In this document: in pieces, positions 43,382-52,826 of the stretch
Numbering within the stretch: the stretch's first letter is position 1
How the letters are laid out: each line of letters begins with the position of its first letter
NCBI RefSeq assembly: GCF_012033785.1
Contig: NZ_JAAVJC010000003.1
Coordinates: 24,309-88,308 of the forward strand
Source: Streptomyces bohaiensis
GTDB lineage: Bacteria; Actinomycetota; Actinomycetes; Streptomycetales; Streptomycetaceae
Direction of reading: 5' to 3'
DNA: 64,000 nucleotides
Translations under genes and position numbers: made by a program
Notes under the pieces: model-generated
Told to the model about the DNA's origin: nothing
The model's input: the letters and a program-made list of their open reading frames with translations, nothing else
The model's database searches: none

Positions 43382-44701
43382 TCACGGAGCACGATCCGGC
43401 GCGGGATCCGGCGCGGGCGGCCCCGCGCCACGCCTGCTGCGCGCCTGGTTCCTACGGTCGGAAGCCGCCTGGGCCGCGGCACGCAGCCGGACGTAGAACG
43501 GGTTGTCCTGGCTGATGCCCCATCGGTGGAGGTAGACGAGCATCTGGTTGAGGACGGTGTCGTACTCGACCAGCGCGCCGGAGGCGTCACCGGCTGCCTG
43601 CCCGTAGGCGACCAGGCGGGCCCGCTGCTCCTCGGTGATCTTGCCGGCCCGCGCGAAGCCCGATGCGTACTGCTCCAACTTCTGCGGCTGCGCGCCGTAG
43701 ACCAGCTTCTCGCTGAGCATGCTCTCCTGGAAGTCGTTGAAGGCAGGGTCGTTCCGGAGGGCTTGTTGCAGCTCCAGAAGCGTCTGCTTGCGTTCCGTGG
43801 CGAGCGCGCGGACCTCCTCGGGCGTCGCGCCCGCCTCCACCAACTCCATGACGGGGCTGCTTCCGAAAGCCTGGTGGGCGGCGACGTGCGTCAACTCGTG
43901 GGCGAGGTGCCCCTGCAGGAAGGACGAACCACCACGGGCCTGGGCGTCGACGTTGAACGTGAACTCGGCGCTGTCCCCCTCACCGGCGGTGATCTTCATC
44001 CCGGGCATGCCGTTCATGGGTACCTGCATCCGGGTGACGCGCTGCGCAGCCGCCATCAGTTCGCCGATGATGCCGCGGGTCTCGGCGGGGAGGTCCGGGT
44101 CGCCGCTGAGAGCTCCCAGCGTCCGGACCTGGCCCTCCATCATCGCGTGGAAGTCGTCGGGCGGGATGCCGCGCGAAACCTCCTGGGCTGCGGCGGCGAG
44201 AGCACGGTCGTCCGTGTCGGGGTTGGCTCCTCGCTCCAGCAACCTGTCGATCTCCGCGACCAGTTCGTTGAAGGCAGCGAGGGTCCTGAACTTCGCCTGA
44301 CCGTCGCCCGCCTGCTGCTGCAGTTCGGAGACCCCGGCGAGTCGCTGCCCTTCCCCCTTGCCTTCCTTGTGCTGCACGTACGCCTCGCACTGCCGCACGA
44401 CGGCCTTCAGCGCGATCAACGCCGTCCCGGGACGGTCGGCCGGTACGGCGTGGAACGCGGTGAGCGCGTTGTCCACCTGAACGATCTTCGACCGGCCCCG
44501 CATCGGACCGTCACCCGTGCGCTGTTGGAACTCCGCCGTCTCCATCACGCGCGCGACCGTGATGGCGCGCGTGACCGCCGCGTTCCCCGCGGCACGCTGC
44601 AGCGCGGCAAGGGAGTGCGGGGCACCAACGGCCGTCGCAGGCGGGGTCACTCGGGGAGCAGACGCGTGACGGACCGGCTCGGAGTTGCCGTGTGTACGCA
44701 T
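43382..44701 (-). CDS. eCIS-tagged metallopeptidase-like protein
   Basis: 439 residues from ATG 44701. The N-terminus carries LAALQRAAGNAAVTR (about residues 28-42), the 'LxxLQxxAGNxAV' tag typical of proteins linked to extracellular contractile injection systems and DUF4157. The middle is helical; at about residue 250 lies HLAHELTHVAAHQAF, an HExxH-type zinc motif followed by VMELVEAGATPEEVRA. This combination fits an eCIS-associated toxin or processing protease (DUF4157-like). No tube, sheath or baseplate genes are in the window, so it would depend on a particle encoded elsewhere. Confidence 0.65.
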   Translation of the reverse strand: MRTHGNSEPVRHASAPRVTPPATAVGAPHSLAALQRAAGNAAVTRAITVARVMETAEFQQRTGDGPMRGRSKIVQVDNALTAFHAVPADRPGTALIALKAVVRQCEAYVQHKEGKGEGQRLAGVSELQQQAGDGQAKFRTLAAFNELVAEIDRLLERGANPDTDDRALAAAAQEVSRGIPPDDFHAMMEGQVRTLGALSGDPDLPAETRGIIGELMAAAQRVTRMQVPMNGMPGMKITAGEGDSAEFTFNVDAQARGGSSFLQGHLAHELTHVAAHQAFGSSPVMELVEAGATPEEVRALATERKQTLLELQQALRNDPAFNDFQESMLSEKLVYGAQPQKLEQYASGFARAGKITEEQRARLVAYGQAAGDASGALVEYDTVLNQMLVYLHRWGISQDNPFYVRLRAAAQAASDRRNQARSRRGAGPPAPDPAPDRAP

Positions 44702-44948
44702 GACCGCACCGTAGGTGACCTCCCCGCTCCGCGAAAGAGCGCCCTTGACGGGCTGCCGCAGGCGTGGTTCCCGGGGTGGGGGGTCGGCTCGGGCACCGAC
44801 CCCGCCGCGACACCCTCCGAGGCGCCCGTCCCGCAGACTTCGGGCTCTCACCAGGGAGTTCACCGTGACGAGACCCCGGCCGCGGCGCCGGCGGTGCCGC
44901 TTCCCGCCCCCGTGGTCACCGCACCCCCGGCGCCGCTGGAACTGTCGT

Positions 44949-45410
44949 TCAGCGGGCGAGCAGCGCGGACGTCAGGACGTCCTCCCGGAGCTTCCGGGCC
45001 AGGGCGAGCTCCCCGCGCAGCAGCTCCTCGTGCTCGCCCAGCGCCCGCATGGCCCCGGCGACCTGCCGCTGGGACGGAAGGTCGGGAACCGTGATCGGAA
45101 GCTCCTCCAGCACCTTGAGCGACACGGTCTTCATCGTCATGCCGCCGGTCGACCGCGCCTCCAACCACCGTCGCGACGCGGCGCTGCTCAGGTACGCCGC
45201 GACGTAGTCGGGATCGAGACCCTCGGGCGGCCGCAGCAGGAAGCAGCCCGTGCCGCACACCCACCCGTCCTGCGCGTCCCGAACCACCGAGCACCGCCCC
45301 AACTCACCACGCCGGGCGATGACCACGTCCCCGGCGCGGAGCAGGAACCGCGCCAGCCGATCCGTGGCCGGCGAGCAGCAGCCCCGGGGCGGACGCCGAG
45401 CCCTCCGCAC
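44949..45410 (-). pseudogene. Fragment of a restriction specificity (HsdS-type) protein
   Basis: 153 residues matching the C-terminal half of a target-recognition domain and its spacer helix: LLRAGDVVIARRGELGRCSV, WVCGTGCFLLRPPEGLDPDY, KTVSLKVLEELPITVPDLPS, QRQVAGAMRALGEHEELLRG. Real HsdS or methylase-TRD proteins are far longer; the upstream sequence (Arg/Pro-rich, out of frame) gives no continuation, so this is a truncated remnant. Confidence 0.6.
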
Positions 45411-45552
45411 GGTCGGCGCCGGAGGCCTCTCCGGCGCCGCGACGGCCAGCGTGGTCCGAGTCCCGGCGGGCCGCGGAAACCTCTCACCGGACAGCAGGAG
45501 GCTTCCCGGGGGCCGCCCCGCTGGTTCCCGCTACCGCTCGCAGGTCCCGAGC

Positions 45553-47325
45553 TCACTCGACTTCAGGGGGCGTGGCCGCAGGGTCGGCCCCGTTCACGGT
45601 AGGCCCACCGATCCCGGCCCTCATGCCCGCTTCGATGGGTGTGCGGCGCCGCTCTCGCAGGTCTTGCCGTTCGCTGTCCGGGATGGTCATCGACTCGGCG
45701 AGTTCGGCGGCGAACGCACCCACGTCCGCAGCGTCGGCTCCGCCGGGGAAGAGCCACCGGAGGTTGTCGTCACGGGTGATCAGGTCGATGGCCGGCTGCC
45801 GACCGGCGGCCTGCTCGGCAGCGGCCCGGACGTAGCGCACCTGGTCGAGGGGGATGTCCTGACGGATCTCGGCGTGTTCGAGGAAGGCACTCGACCTGGC
45901 GGTGATGACCCGGCGGTCGGTGACGGCGACCAGCGTCCTCACCGCGGACTTGTCCCTCGCCGCCGCCAGTCTCTCCTTCGCGCCGCCGACGATCGCGGAG
46001 AGCGGGCCGAGCGCGTCGAGCTGTTCGGGGAAGGCGAGAGCGCGGAGCGTCTCGGTGTCGTCGAGGAACCAGCGCAGGATCCGCAGGTACGGGTCCAGAG
46101 CCAGCGACTCCGGCGCACAGACGACAGCCGGCGCCTCCAGCGCGGGGGCCGGCGGACGGAGAGCGTCGGAGAGCGGTTCGATCGCGTCCAGCAGGCGTGC
46201 CGAGGTCTCGCGGGCGGCCTTCGCATCCTTCCGCTTCCCGGCCAGCGGCCACCCGTCGGAGCCGGGGAGCTCCGCGGTGATCCGCAGGTGCCGCATGAGC
46301 GCACGAATGAGTCTGGTCGCTTCGGAGAACATGGTGTCGAACTCCGCGCGGGCGTCGCGGGCGACGACCTCGGCGTACTTCGCTTCCTCGGCGTCGTCGC
46401 GCCCAGCAGCTCTGGCCTTTGCGGCACGCAGCGCCTGATACCCGGTACGCGCCTTGAGCAACGACAGCAGCGCGTGCGCGTCGAAAGCGATGTCCGCGGC
46501 GCGCTCCCGAAGGTACTCACGGTGGCTGCGCGTGTCCGACCCGCCGAGATGCGCGAGATGATCACGCACGTTCTCGGGATAGAGCCGAAGCTGCTTCTGC
46601 AGCAACGGTTCGCTGGCCGCCACGCTCTCCCAGAGGGACAGCGGAACGGATCCGACCTCCCGTGCGTGGTCGACGGCAGCATCGATGGCGGCGACCAGCC
46701 CCGTCAGTTCCGCCCACTGCTCCTTGCGCACGGCGCTCAGGACCTGGTTGGTCGCCGTGAGGTTCGTGCGGACGAGGTTCGACACCTCGCTCAGCATCAT
46801 CTGCAGCGCCACCATGGCGAGCGCCGGTCCGATCGATGCTGCGGCCTGTGCCTTGCTCAGCCCCACGGGGTAGAAGCGCGCCTGGTGCAGCGTGCCGCCA
46901 GGACCCACCACCGTCCCCAGGTTGCCGCCGTCCTTGACGACCAGCTTGCCGCCACCGGCCAGCAGCGCCCGGGTCGAGTCCCCGATCCGGTAGAGCCCGT
47001 GCGCGGCGCCGGCCACGCTTCGGATGTTGCCGCCCACCGTGGCCGCGTGCCCGATCGACGCGAGCACCGCCGCGATGCTCCGGCGGTCGGCCTCCGGCAC
47101 CAACCCGAACTCGAAGTCGAGCCGGCCGTGGGCGAGTTCCGGCGGGACCTCACCGACGAGGAGCGCCACCCCCGGGTGCACCTCGACCAGGGTCAAGGGC
47201 TCGGTCTTCGAACCGGTTTCCCCTGACCGGGGCGTGGGCTCGACCACGGCGGTCGACTCGGCAGCTCGGCTGCCCCCGCCCTCCCCCGTGGCGGCGCTCT
47301 CCCCCGAGTCCGACGAGTCGTGCAT
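45553..47325 (-). CDS. Large hypothetical protein with C-terminal PH-like domain
   Basis: A 590-residue protein. Residues about 1-45 are disordered; 45-170 look beta/alpha (LTLVEVHPGVALLVGEVPPE, GGKLVVKDGGNLGTVVGPGG); 170-430 are long helices (MMLSEVSNLVRTNLTATNQV, SHREYLRERAADIAFDAHAL). A bacterial PH/YokE-like domain follows (LVAVTDRRVITARSSAFLEH, IPLDQVRYVRAAAEQAAGRQ). No membrane segment. It lies upstream of, and on the same strand as, the specificity fragment. A role cannot be given; the PH-like domain suggests a membrane or stress association. Confidence 0.65.
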   Translation of the reverse strand: MHDSSDSGESAATGEGGGSRAAESTAVVEPTPRSGETGSKTEPLTLVEVHPGVALLVGEVPPELAHGRLDFEFGLVPEADRRSIAAVLASIGHAATVGGNIRSVAGAAHGLYRIGDSTRALLAGGGKLVVKDGGNLGTVVGPGGTLHQARFYPVGLSKAQAAASIGPALAMVALQMMLSEVSNLVRTNLTATNQVLSAVRKEQWAELTGLVAAIDAAVDHAREVGSVPLSLWESVAASEPLLQKQLRLYPENVRDHLAHLGGSDTRSHREYLRERAADIAFDAHALLSLLKARTGYQALRAAKARAAGRDDAEEAKYAEVVARDARAEFDTMFSEATRLIRALMRHLRITAELPGSDGWPLAGKRKDAKAARETSARLLDAIEPLSDALRPPAPALEAPAVVCAPESLALDPYLRILRWFLDDTETLRALAFPEQLDALGPLSAIVGGAKERLAAARDKSAVRTLVAVTDRRVITARSSAFLEHAEIRQDIPLDQVRYVRAAAEQAAGRQPAIDLITRDDNLRWLFPGGADAADVGAFAAELAESMTIPDSERQDLRERRRTPIEAGMRAGIGGPTVNGADPAATPPEVE

Positions 47326-48208
47326 GCCCGTTCCTCCCCCGCACCGCCCGGCAACCCCACCGTGCCGACGCCAATCGCCGCAGTCTATGGCTCGACTTCG
47401 AGCGAATCAGCGCGATTCCGCGAAGCTGATCGAGGAGGATCGGACGGGCGGTCACACGCTGGAGCAGCCGAGCTGAACCGGGCGGGCGCGGACATGGCCG
47501 ACAGAGCGCCCCAGGGCCTCCGGGAACTGCTCTGTCACATTCTCGCGCCTACGCCACTGAGAGATCCTGGCTTCGTGCACGCGCAACGGGAAGGTCACCC
47601 CGGCAGGAGGCTGCTCGGCCCGCAGGTCAAATGGACAGTTGAGGTGACGCTCTTCGGGGCATCGTCCCTGGCACCCACCCAGATACCCCCTGCTCGGCGA
47701 AATCGATGTGGCCGCGATACTGGAGAGCGAGCGACCGCGGCAGGCACCGGTAAATCGTCCAGGTCTCCCGGAAGCCGGTGCCCCACGCCATACCAGTCGG
47801 CGGCGTTCACCACCGGCGGGAATTCCGGAATCTCGGCCGCTTGATTGCACAGCGTCGTCGTTGAACCGAAACCACCGCCCCTGGCCCTCGTCCTCCCGTG
47901 ACAGACGCGGCCCGGCCCGGCGATCACCGTCCAGAGGCGACCTGACATGCAAGAGTTACGGAACGTAGCCCATACATCGACCCATGGCGCGGCGGGCCGA
48001 AGCTTGATCACTCACTCGCACATCCACTCCACGAACTCCAGATAGATCTGCGTCAATCCGCCGACGGCCTGGGCTGATGGGGGCTGCGTCGGGTGGGCTG
48101 GGGTCCGAGGACAAGCTGGGCCCGCATGCCGAGCGCGGTGACCTCACTCGGAGCGGGTAGTTAGACTGACCGATGCCCTTATCAGCGACTCGTAGGAGAC
48201 ACAGGACC
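47326..48208. other. Intergenic stretch, possibly containing a decayed gene
   Basis: About 880 bp. On the minus strand 47,600-47,950 two overlapping frames carry protein-like pieces (RWFRFNDDAVQ; EIPEFPPVVNAADWYGVGHR), which suggests a frameshifted small gene, but no family is recognised. TAGGAGA at 48193-48199 is the ribosome binding site of tyrS. Confidence 0.4.
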
Positions 48209-49477
48209 GTGACGGGCATCGTGGACGAGCTCACGTGGCGCGGGCTGATCGCCCAGTCCACTGACGAGCAAGCATTGCGCAAGGCTCTCGCAGACGGCCC
48301 CGTTACGTTCTACTGCGGCTTTGATCCCACTGCGGCCAGCCTGCACGTCGGTCACCTCGTACAGGCACTCACCCTCGGCCGGCTCCAGCAGGCCGGGCAT
48401 CGACCCTTGGCACTCGTGGGAGGTGCGACCGGTTACATCGGAGACCCCAGGCCGACCGCCGAGCGGACTTTGAACGATCCTGAGACGATCGCCCAGTGGA
48501 CGAGCCGTCTGCGCGCTCAGATCGAGCGATACCTCTCCTTCGAGGGCGAGAACGCAGCGGTCATGGTCAACAATCTGGACTGGACCGCAAGTCTGTCAGC
48601 GATCGAATTCCTTCGAGATGTCGGCAAGCACTTTCGGGTGAACAAGATGCTGACCAAGGATTCCGTCGCACAGCGCTTGGAGTCCGAGCAGGGCATCAGC
48701 TACACGGAATTCAGTTACCAACTGCTGCAGGCCATGGACTTCCTCCAGCTCTACCGGAGCTACGGATGCACGTTGCAGACGGGTGGCAGCGACCAGTGGG
48801 GCAATCTCACGGCTGGGCTGGACCTGCTCCACCGCGTGGAGCCGGAGGCCGAGGTACATGCCCTCGCGACGCCATTGATGACCAAGGCGGATGGAACCAA
48901 GTTCGGAAAGTCGGAAACCGGAACCGTCTGGCTCGATCCGGAGATGACCACACCGTACGCGTTCTACCAGTTCTGGTTGAACACGGACGACCGGGACGTC
49001 TCCCGCTACATGCGCATCCTCTCCCTGAAGCCCCGTGAGGAGCTGGAAGCGATGGAGGAGGTCACCCGAGAGCGGCCGCATGTCCGTACCGCGCAGCGTG
49101 CGCTCGCTGAGGAACTGACGTCGTTGGTACACGGCGCCGATCAGTGCGCCGCAGTCATCGCCGCTTCGCAGGCACTGTTCGGGCAGGGTGAGCTCCAGGC
49201 TCTGGACGAGGCAACGTTGGCTGCTGCAGCCTCGGAGCTGCCGCACGCGAAGGTCAGGGAGCTCGGCCTCATCACCGACCTGTTCGCCGAGGTCGGACTG
49301 GTGGCGAGCAGGTCGGCTGCCCGCCGTACGGTGAAGGAGGGTGGCGCCTACGTGAACAACGAGAAGGTGACCGCGGAGGATGCTGTGGCGACAGCCGATC
49401 AGTTGCTGCACGGACGCTGGCTGATTCTGCGGCGGGGCAAGAAGAACCTGGCGGCCATCGAGGTCACGGGAAGCTGA
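48209..49477 (+). CDS. tyrS: Tyrosyl-tRNA synthetase
   Basis: Charges tRNA-Tyr with tyrosine. 422 residues from GTG 48209, with TAGGAGA about ten bases upstream. Class I signatures: HVGH at 46-49 (CGFDPTAASLHVGHLVQALT) and KFGKS at 231-235; catalytic-pocket blocks GGATGYIGDPRPTAERTL and QLLQAMDFLQLY, GGSDQWGNLTAG; C-terminal S4 RNA-binding domain (SAARRTVKEGGAYVNNEKVT). Intact and likely active. Its G+C and third-position usage are clearly lower than in the flanking core genes, and it sits among accessory genes converging on a glycosyltransferase/decarboxylase operon, so it may be a second, acquired copy. Confidence 0.95.
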   Translation: MTGIVDELTWRGLIAQSTDEQALRKALADGPVTFYCGFDPTAASLHVGHLVQALTLGRLQQAGHRPLALVGGATGYIGDPRPTAERTLNDPETIAQWTSRLRAQIERYLSFEGENAAVMVNNLDWTASLSAIEFLRDVGKHFRVNKMLTKDSVAQRLESEQGISYTEFSYQLLQAMDFLQLYRSYGCTLQTGGSDQWGNLTAGLDLLHRVEPEAEVHALATPLMTKADGTKFGKSETGTVWLDPEMTTPYAFYQFWLNTDDRDVSRYMRILSLKPREELEAMEEVTRERPHVRTAQRALAEELTSLVHGADQCAAVIAASQALFGQGELQALDEATLAAAASELPHAKVRELGLITDLFAEVGLVASRSAARRTVKEGGAYVNNEKVTAEDAVATADQLLHGRWLILRRGKKNLAAIEVTGS

Positions 49478-49497
49478 GCTCGGACCACAAGCGTGAT

Positions 49498-49529
49498 GAC
49501 GAGCCCCTCTCCCAAGAGAGGGGCTCGTC
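49498..49529. terminator. Terminator between convergent tyrS and glycosyltransferase genes
   Basis: GACGAGCCCCTCTC - CCAA - GAGAGGGGCTCGTC, a perfect 14-bp stem with a four-base loop, 20 bp after the tyrS stop. No U-tract, as usual in Streptomyces. Confidence 0.85.
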
Positions 49530-49640
49530 GTGTCTCGGAGGCTTGACCTCGTTGTCGGCACGGAGAAACCGGCCACCGAGCCGCCGACGGCCCTCGTGCG
49601 GAAGGATCCTGGCTGACGGCCTCGGCCGGCACGGGCGGCC

Positions 49641-50810
49641 TCAGCCTCGCGGCAAGGCTCCGTTGGCGCTGAACCAGGCGTCGAGGAGGCTCCGGGTCAC
49701 CGCCTCGCTGTGGTTGCGGTAGTCACGCGCAAAAGCTCTGCCGAGGGTCACGCGGTGCGACCTAAGCGCTCGATCACCATCTATCGCGTCGATCGCCTGG
49801 ATGAAGTCACGCGCGGAACATTCGAGATCGCTCGCAGATACCACGGGGTACAGGACATCGTTCTCATCGAGCTCGTAGCCATCGATGGGTGGCGGAGTGA
49901 CGAACGTGACGGCATCGCCGAGCTCGGGGAGGCTGCCGATCCGATGGGCGATGACCGGTACACCCGACTCCATGGCTTCCAGCGCCACTCGCGGGAGGCC
50001 CTCGGGACCGAGGGACGGTAGAAGCAGCATTCGGGAGCTGGCATAGACAGCGGTGGGGTCCGGGGCGAACGGTGCTACCCGGACGTTCGGGGAGGGCGGA
50101 GCGTAGGGCGGGGCATCGGGCCAGGTCTCGACGACAAGGTAGGTGTCGTCGGGGCGCAAACGAATCAGCGTGTCCCACACACGTCGCCCCTTGATGGGGT
50201 GGTGGTTGATCAACGTGAGGAACCCGGCGCCAGGCCCCGGTGCGTCGCCTGACAACAGTCGTCGCTCGGGGAGCAGGTTCGGGAGCACTCGTGCCTGCAC
50301 ACCGGTCTGGTGGCGGAGGGCATCCGCGATGGTCCGGCTGACTGCTTGCACGCTGTCGGCCTGTCGCATCAGGTCGTAGTATCGCCGCATCTCGTCTGCG
50401 CCATGCCCACGGTCGGTGGGGTAGAGCTGGTCGGTTACGAGAACTACCACCCGCCGGCCGGTTGCAAGACTCACTTCCAGTGCTCCGAGGTGGGGCTCCC
50501 TGAGACGGACTGCGCACGAGTTGAGCAGGACCACTTCGGGGTCCAGGTCCTCCAGCAGATCGTGAAGAGCCTTCCGGTATGCAGCGGCCTCTCCCGGAGC
50601 CCTGACGAAGCACTCGTGCACGGTGCAACCCTGGACGGCGCGGGTCCTCCGTGTGCCTCCGGTGCCGCCGCGCGTGGTGATGCAGGCGAGACCGGCCGGG
50701 AGCCCGCGTTCCGAGACACGTTGGAGAAGCTCACGGACCTGGAGGAACAGACCGTTGGTGAAGCGTTCGTGGGTGAAATCGTCGATGCTCACGTAGAGGG
50801 CACCGGGCAT
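49641..50810 (-). CDS. GT4-family glycosyltransferase
   Basis: A 389-residue GT-B enzyme. The donor-binding region is typical of GT4: MLLLPSLGPEGLPRVALEAM then ESGVPVIAHRIGSLPEL (E-x7-E type). N-terminal half: ALYVSIDDFTHERFTNGLFL, VVVLVTDQLYPTDRGHGADE. It probably transfers a sugar from a nucleotide donor to an acceptor made by this operon. The last gene, four bases after the phosphotransferase-like gene. Lower G+C than core genes. Confidence 0.82.
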   Translation of the reverse strand: MPGALYVSIDDFTHERFTNGLFLQVRELLQRVSERGLPAGLACITTRGGTGGTRRTRAVQGCTVHECFVRAPGEAAAYRKALHDLLEDLDPEVVLLNSCAVRLREPHLGALEVSLATGRRVVVLVTDQLYPTDRGHGADEMRRYYDLMRQADSVQAVSRTIADALRHQTGVQARVLPNLLPERRLLSGDAPGPGAGFLTLINHHPIKGRRVWDTLIRLRPDDTYLVVETWPDAPPYAPPSPNVRVAPFAPDPTAVYASSRMLLLPSLGPEGLPRVALEAMESGVPVIAHRIGSLPELGDAVTFVTPPPIDGYELDENDVLYPVVSASDLECSARDFIQAIDAIDGDRALRSHRVTLGRAFARDYRNHSEAVTRSLLDAWFSANGALPRG

Positions 50811-50814
50811 GACG

Positions 50815-51768
50815 TTACTCCTCGCGGGCTGCAGCCGAGGCGTAGACGGCTAACAGCGCCCGCAGCCGAGCGCCGAGTCTGCTGTCCGCCGAGGGCGGTC
50901 CGGCCACGCTGAGCGGACTGTGCGCGAGCATCTTGAGGGCTGCTATCGCTGAGTACAGATCGAGTATCCGCCGCCGTTCGGAACCGGAACACAGCCTTGC
51001 GGCGACCCGTTCGATGCAATCCGCTTCGGGACCACGAGCCAGCAGCCCGGTTCGAGCGGCGCCGAGCGGGTACAGGGCGTCGCCGAACCCGACCTCGTCG
51101 AGGTCGACGATCGCGGACACTCTTCCACCGTCCACCAGCACGTTCTGGTGCGTGGCATCGATCAGGTACGGCAACGGTTCGACTCGGTCCAGCTCGTGGC
51201 TCAGCCCGCGGAGAGCGCTGCGGATGTGGGCCACCGCCTGCGTCTGCCGCTGTGGGGAGGTGAGACTTTCGAGCGCACCGTTGACGTACTCCTCCAACAC
51301 GTCAGACCACCGCGGATGGCAGCGCTCGTCGCCGTAGTGCGCCACCCCGCCGAACCCGGGGCCGCTGGGCAGCCTCCGCACGCGGCGGTGGATGTCCAGC
51401 AGGTCGTCGGCGACGCTTAGCTTCTTCGCGGCAGTCAGATCGGCATAGACGTTGCACAGATCATCGCCGGGCGCCTCTTCGAGGAACATGATGGGCCAGG
51501 GCAGGACCGTGCCGGTCAGGTCCATCGACAGCACGCGAGGAACGGGAACCCCGACGCCGGCAAGCAGGCGCCGCCAGTAAGCGAAGCCTGTGAAGCACTC
51601 GGCCCGGTCGAAACGTGTGATCCGCGCGATGACTCGTTCCCCGGAGGCCAACTCCACTCTGAACACGAAGTGACTGCGCCCCAGCGGAACCCGACGGGCG
51701 CGCAGGGCCTCTTGATGCAAGCAACGACTGGTCGCCTGGACGACTGCCGGGGCCGGCGGGGGTTTCAC
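50815..51768 (-). CDS. Aminoglycoside phosphotransferase-fold protein
   Basis: 317 residues from GTG 51768, overlapping the GT9 stop (GTGA). Protein-kinase-like APH fold: N-lobe SHFVFRVELASGERVIARIT, a hinge FLEEAPGDDLC, a catalytic loop LIDATHQNVLV that keeps the Asp and Asn of HxDxxxxN but has Leu for the first His, and a metal-binding VDLDEVGFGD. Likely a small-molecule kinase acting on a sugar, amino alcohol or the pathway product, either as a biosynthetic step or for self-resistance. Confidence 0.75.
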   Translation of the reverse strand: MKPPPAPAVVQATSRCLHQEALRARRVPLGRSHFVFRVELASGERVIARITRFDRAECFTGFAYWRRLLAGVGVPVPRVLSMDLTGTVLPWPIMFLEEAPGDDLCNVYADLTAAKKLSVADDLLDIHRRVRRLPSGPGFGGVAHYGDERCHPRWSDVLEEYVNGALESLTSPQRQTQAVAHIRSALRGLSHELDRVEPLPYLIDATHQNVLVDGGRVSAIVDLDEVGFGDALYPLGAARTGLLARGPEADCIERVAARLCSGSERRRILDLYSAIAALKMLAHSPLSVAGPPSADSRLGARLRALLAVYASAAAREE

Positions 51769-52826
51769 GGCAACAGCAGGTCGGCCGCGGCGGACGGGAT
51801 GACGTTCAAACTTGAGTAGTTCCGAAAGAACGACCATGTCGTCTCGAAGTCGTCGGTGCTCACGATCACGCCCGGAACGTCGAGGCAGCCGGCAAGGTGT
51901 CCCAGCCCGCTGTCGCACCCGACAAAGAAGCGACAGGACAGCAACCGGGCGACGATCTCGCTGAGTTCGGCCCTCACGTAGGTCACACCGCTGCCGAGGT
52001 AATCCGAGGTGTCCGGGCCGCCGAGAATGCGCACGTCGCCGTGAAGCGCGGCCTGGCTGACGAGGCGGCGTGCGGACGGTCGCGGCAGCGGCGTTCCGGA
52101 GCGCGCATCGAACTGGCAGTACACCACGTCCTCACGTTCCCGCCGCGCTGGTCTCTCGCGCAGAGGAAGGGGTGCCAGGCCGTAGCGGACTCGGCCGCCA
52201 TACGTTTCGTGGACGGAGTGATGGAACCGGTCCAGCCAGGGAAGGCTCCACGAGGCCCGGGCGAAGATCGCATCCCCACTGACTGCCCCGGTTGAAGCCG
52301 GGGCAGAGCGCACCCGCTCGCAGGCGAACAGCTCCACCACCTGAGAGAGAATGGGGGAGCCGGTTACGGCGACGGACTTCACGGCGTTGTCGCAGCAGTA
52401 GTGCTCGAGGCCGGTGACAATGCTCAGCGCATCTCCGAGACGGTTGTGCCGCGCGAATCGCAGTACTGTGCCCTCGGCGAGCGTCGAGGCAGACGTGGCT
52501 GCACCGCGTGGGGCGTGAGCGGTGTCGGCGAGCTGGTCGCTGAAACACCGAAGCCCGCGTTGACCGCAGCGCCATGTCCGTGGCGTCGCCTCGATGTCCA
52601 CGGCCGGTTGTTGGTGGGTATCGACGAAGTGCACCTGATCGAGCCCGAACTCCTCGATGAGTTCGCCGAGCACAGGAGGTCCGCTCACCTCGACACGGGC
52701 CAGTCCGTGTCTCCGGGCGTAGGAAGCCAGGCCGACGGCCAGCTCGACACAGTCGCGGACAGCGAGATCCGGGGCGGCAAAGCGCGCGGGCCGCTCCGGA
52801 GCGCTTTTCTGCGGTCGCCGGGTCAT
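51765..52826 (-). CDS. GT9-like (heptosyltransferase-type) glycosyltransferase
   Basis: A 353-residue GT-B protein whose C-terminal half has the GT9 features VVYCQFDARSGTPLPRPSAR, DVRILGGPDTSDYLGSG and the donor-site block CRFFVGCDSGLGHLAGCLDV. N-terminal half: VLRFARHNRLGDALSIVTGL, the usual 'GDal' start of the family. GT9 enzymes are rare in Gram-positives and usually build lipopolysaccharide core, so here the acceptor must be something else. ATGA overlap with the decarboxylase gene and GTGA overlap with the kinase-like gene. Confidence 0.75.
   Translation of the reverse strand: MTRRPQKSAPERPARFAAPDLAVRDCVELAVGLASYARRHGLARVEVSGPPVLGELIEEFGLDQVHFVDTHQQPAVDIEATPRTWRCGQRGLRCFSDQLADTAHAPRGAATSASTLAEGTVLRFARHNRLGDALSIVTGLEHYCCDNAVKSVAVTGSPILSQVVELFACERVRSAPASTGAVSGDAIFARASWSLPWLDRFHHSVHETYGGRVRYGLAPLPLRERPARREREDVVYCQFDARSGTPLPRPSARRLVSQAALHGDVRILGGPDTSDYLGSGVTYVRAELSEIVARLLSCRFFVGCDSGLGHLAGCLDVPGVIVSTDDFETTWSFFRNYSSLNVIPSAAADLLLP

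Noticed and set aside
44860..45294. A 144-codon minus-strand frame near the eCIS-tagged protein
   Set aside because: Overlaps the specificity-subunit fragment in another frame and has only low-complexity Gly/Arg/Ala sequence.
47595..48011. A 138-codon minus-strand frame before tyrS as a real gene
   Set aside because: The protein-like pieces are split between two frames, and start and end are not credible; at most a decayed gene.
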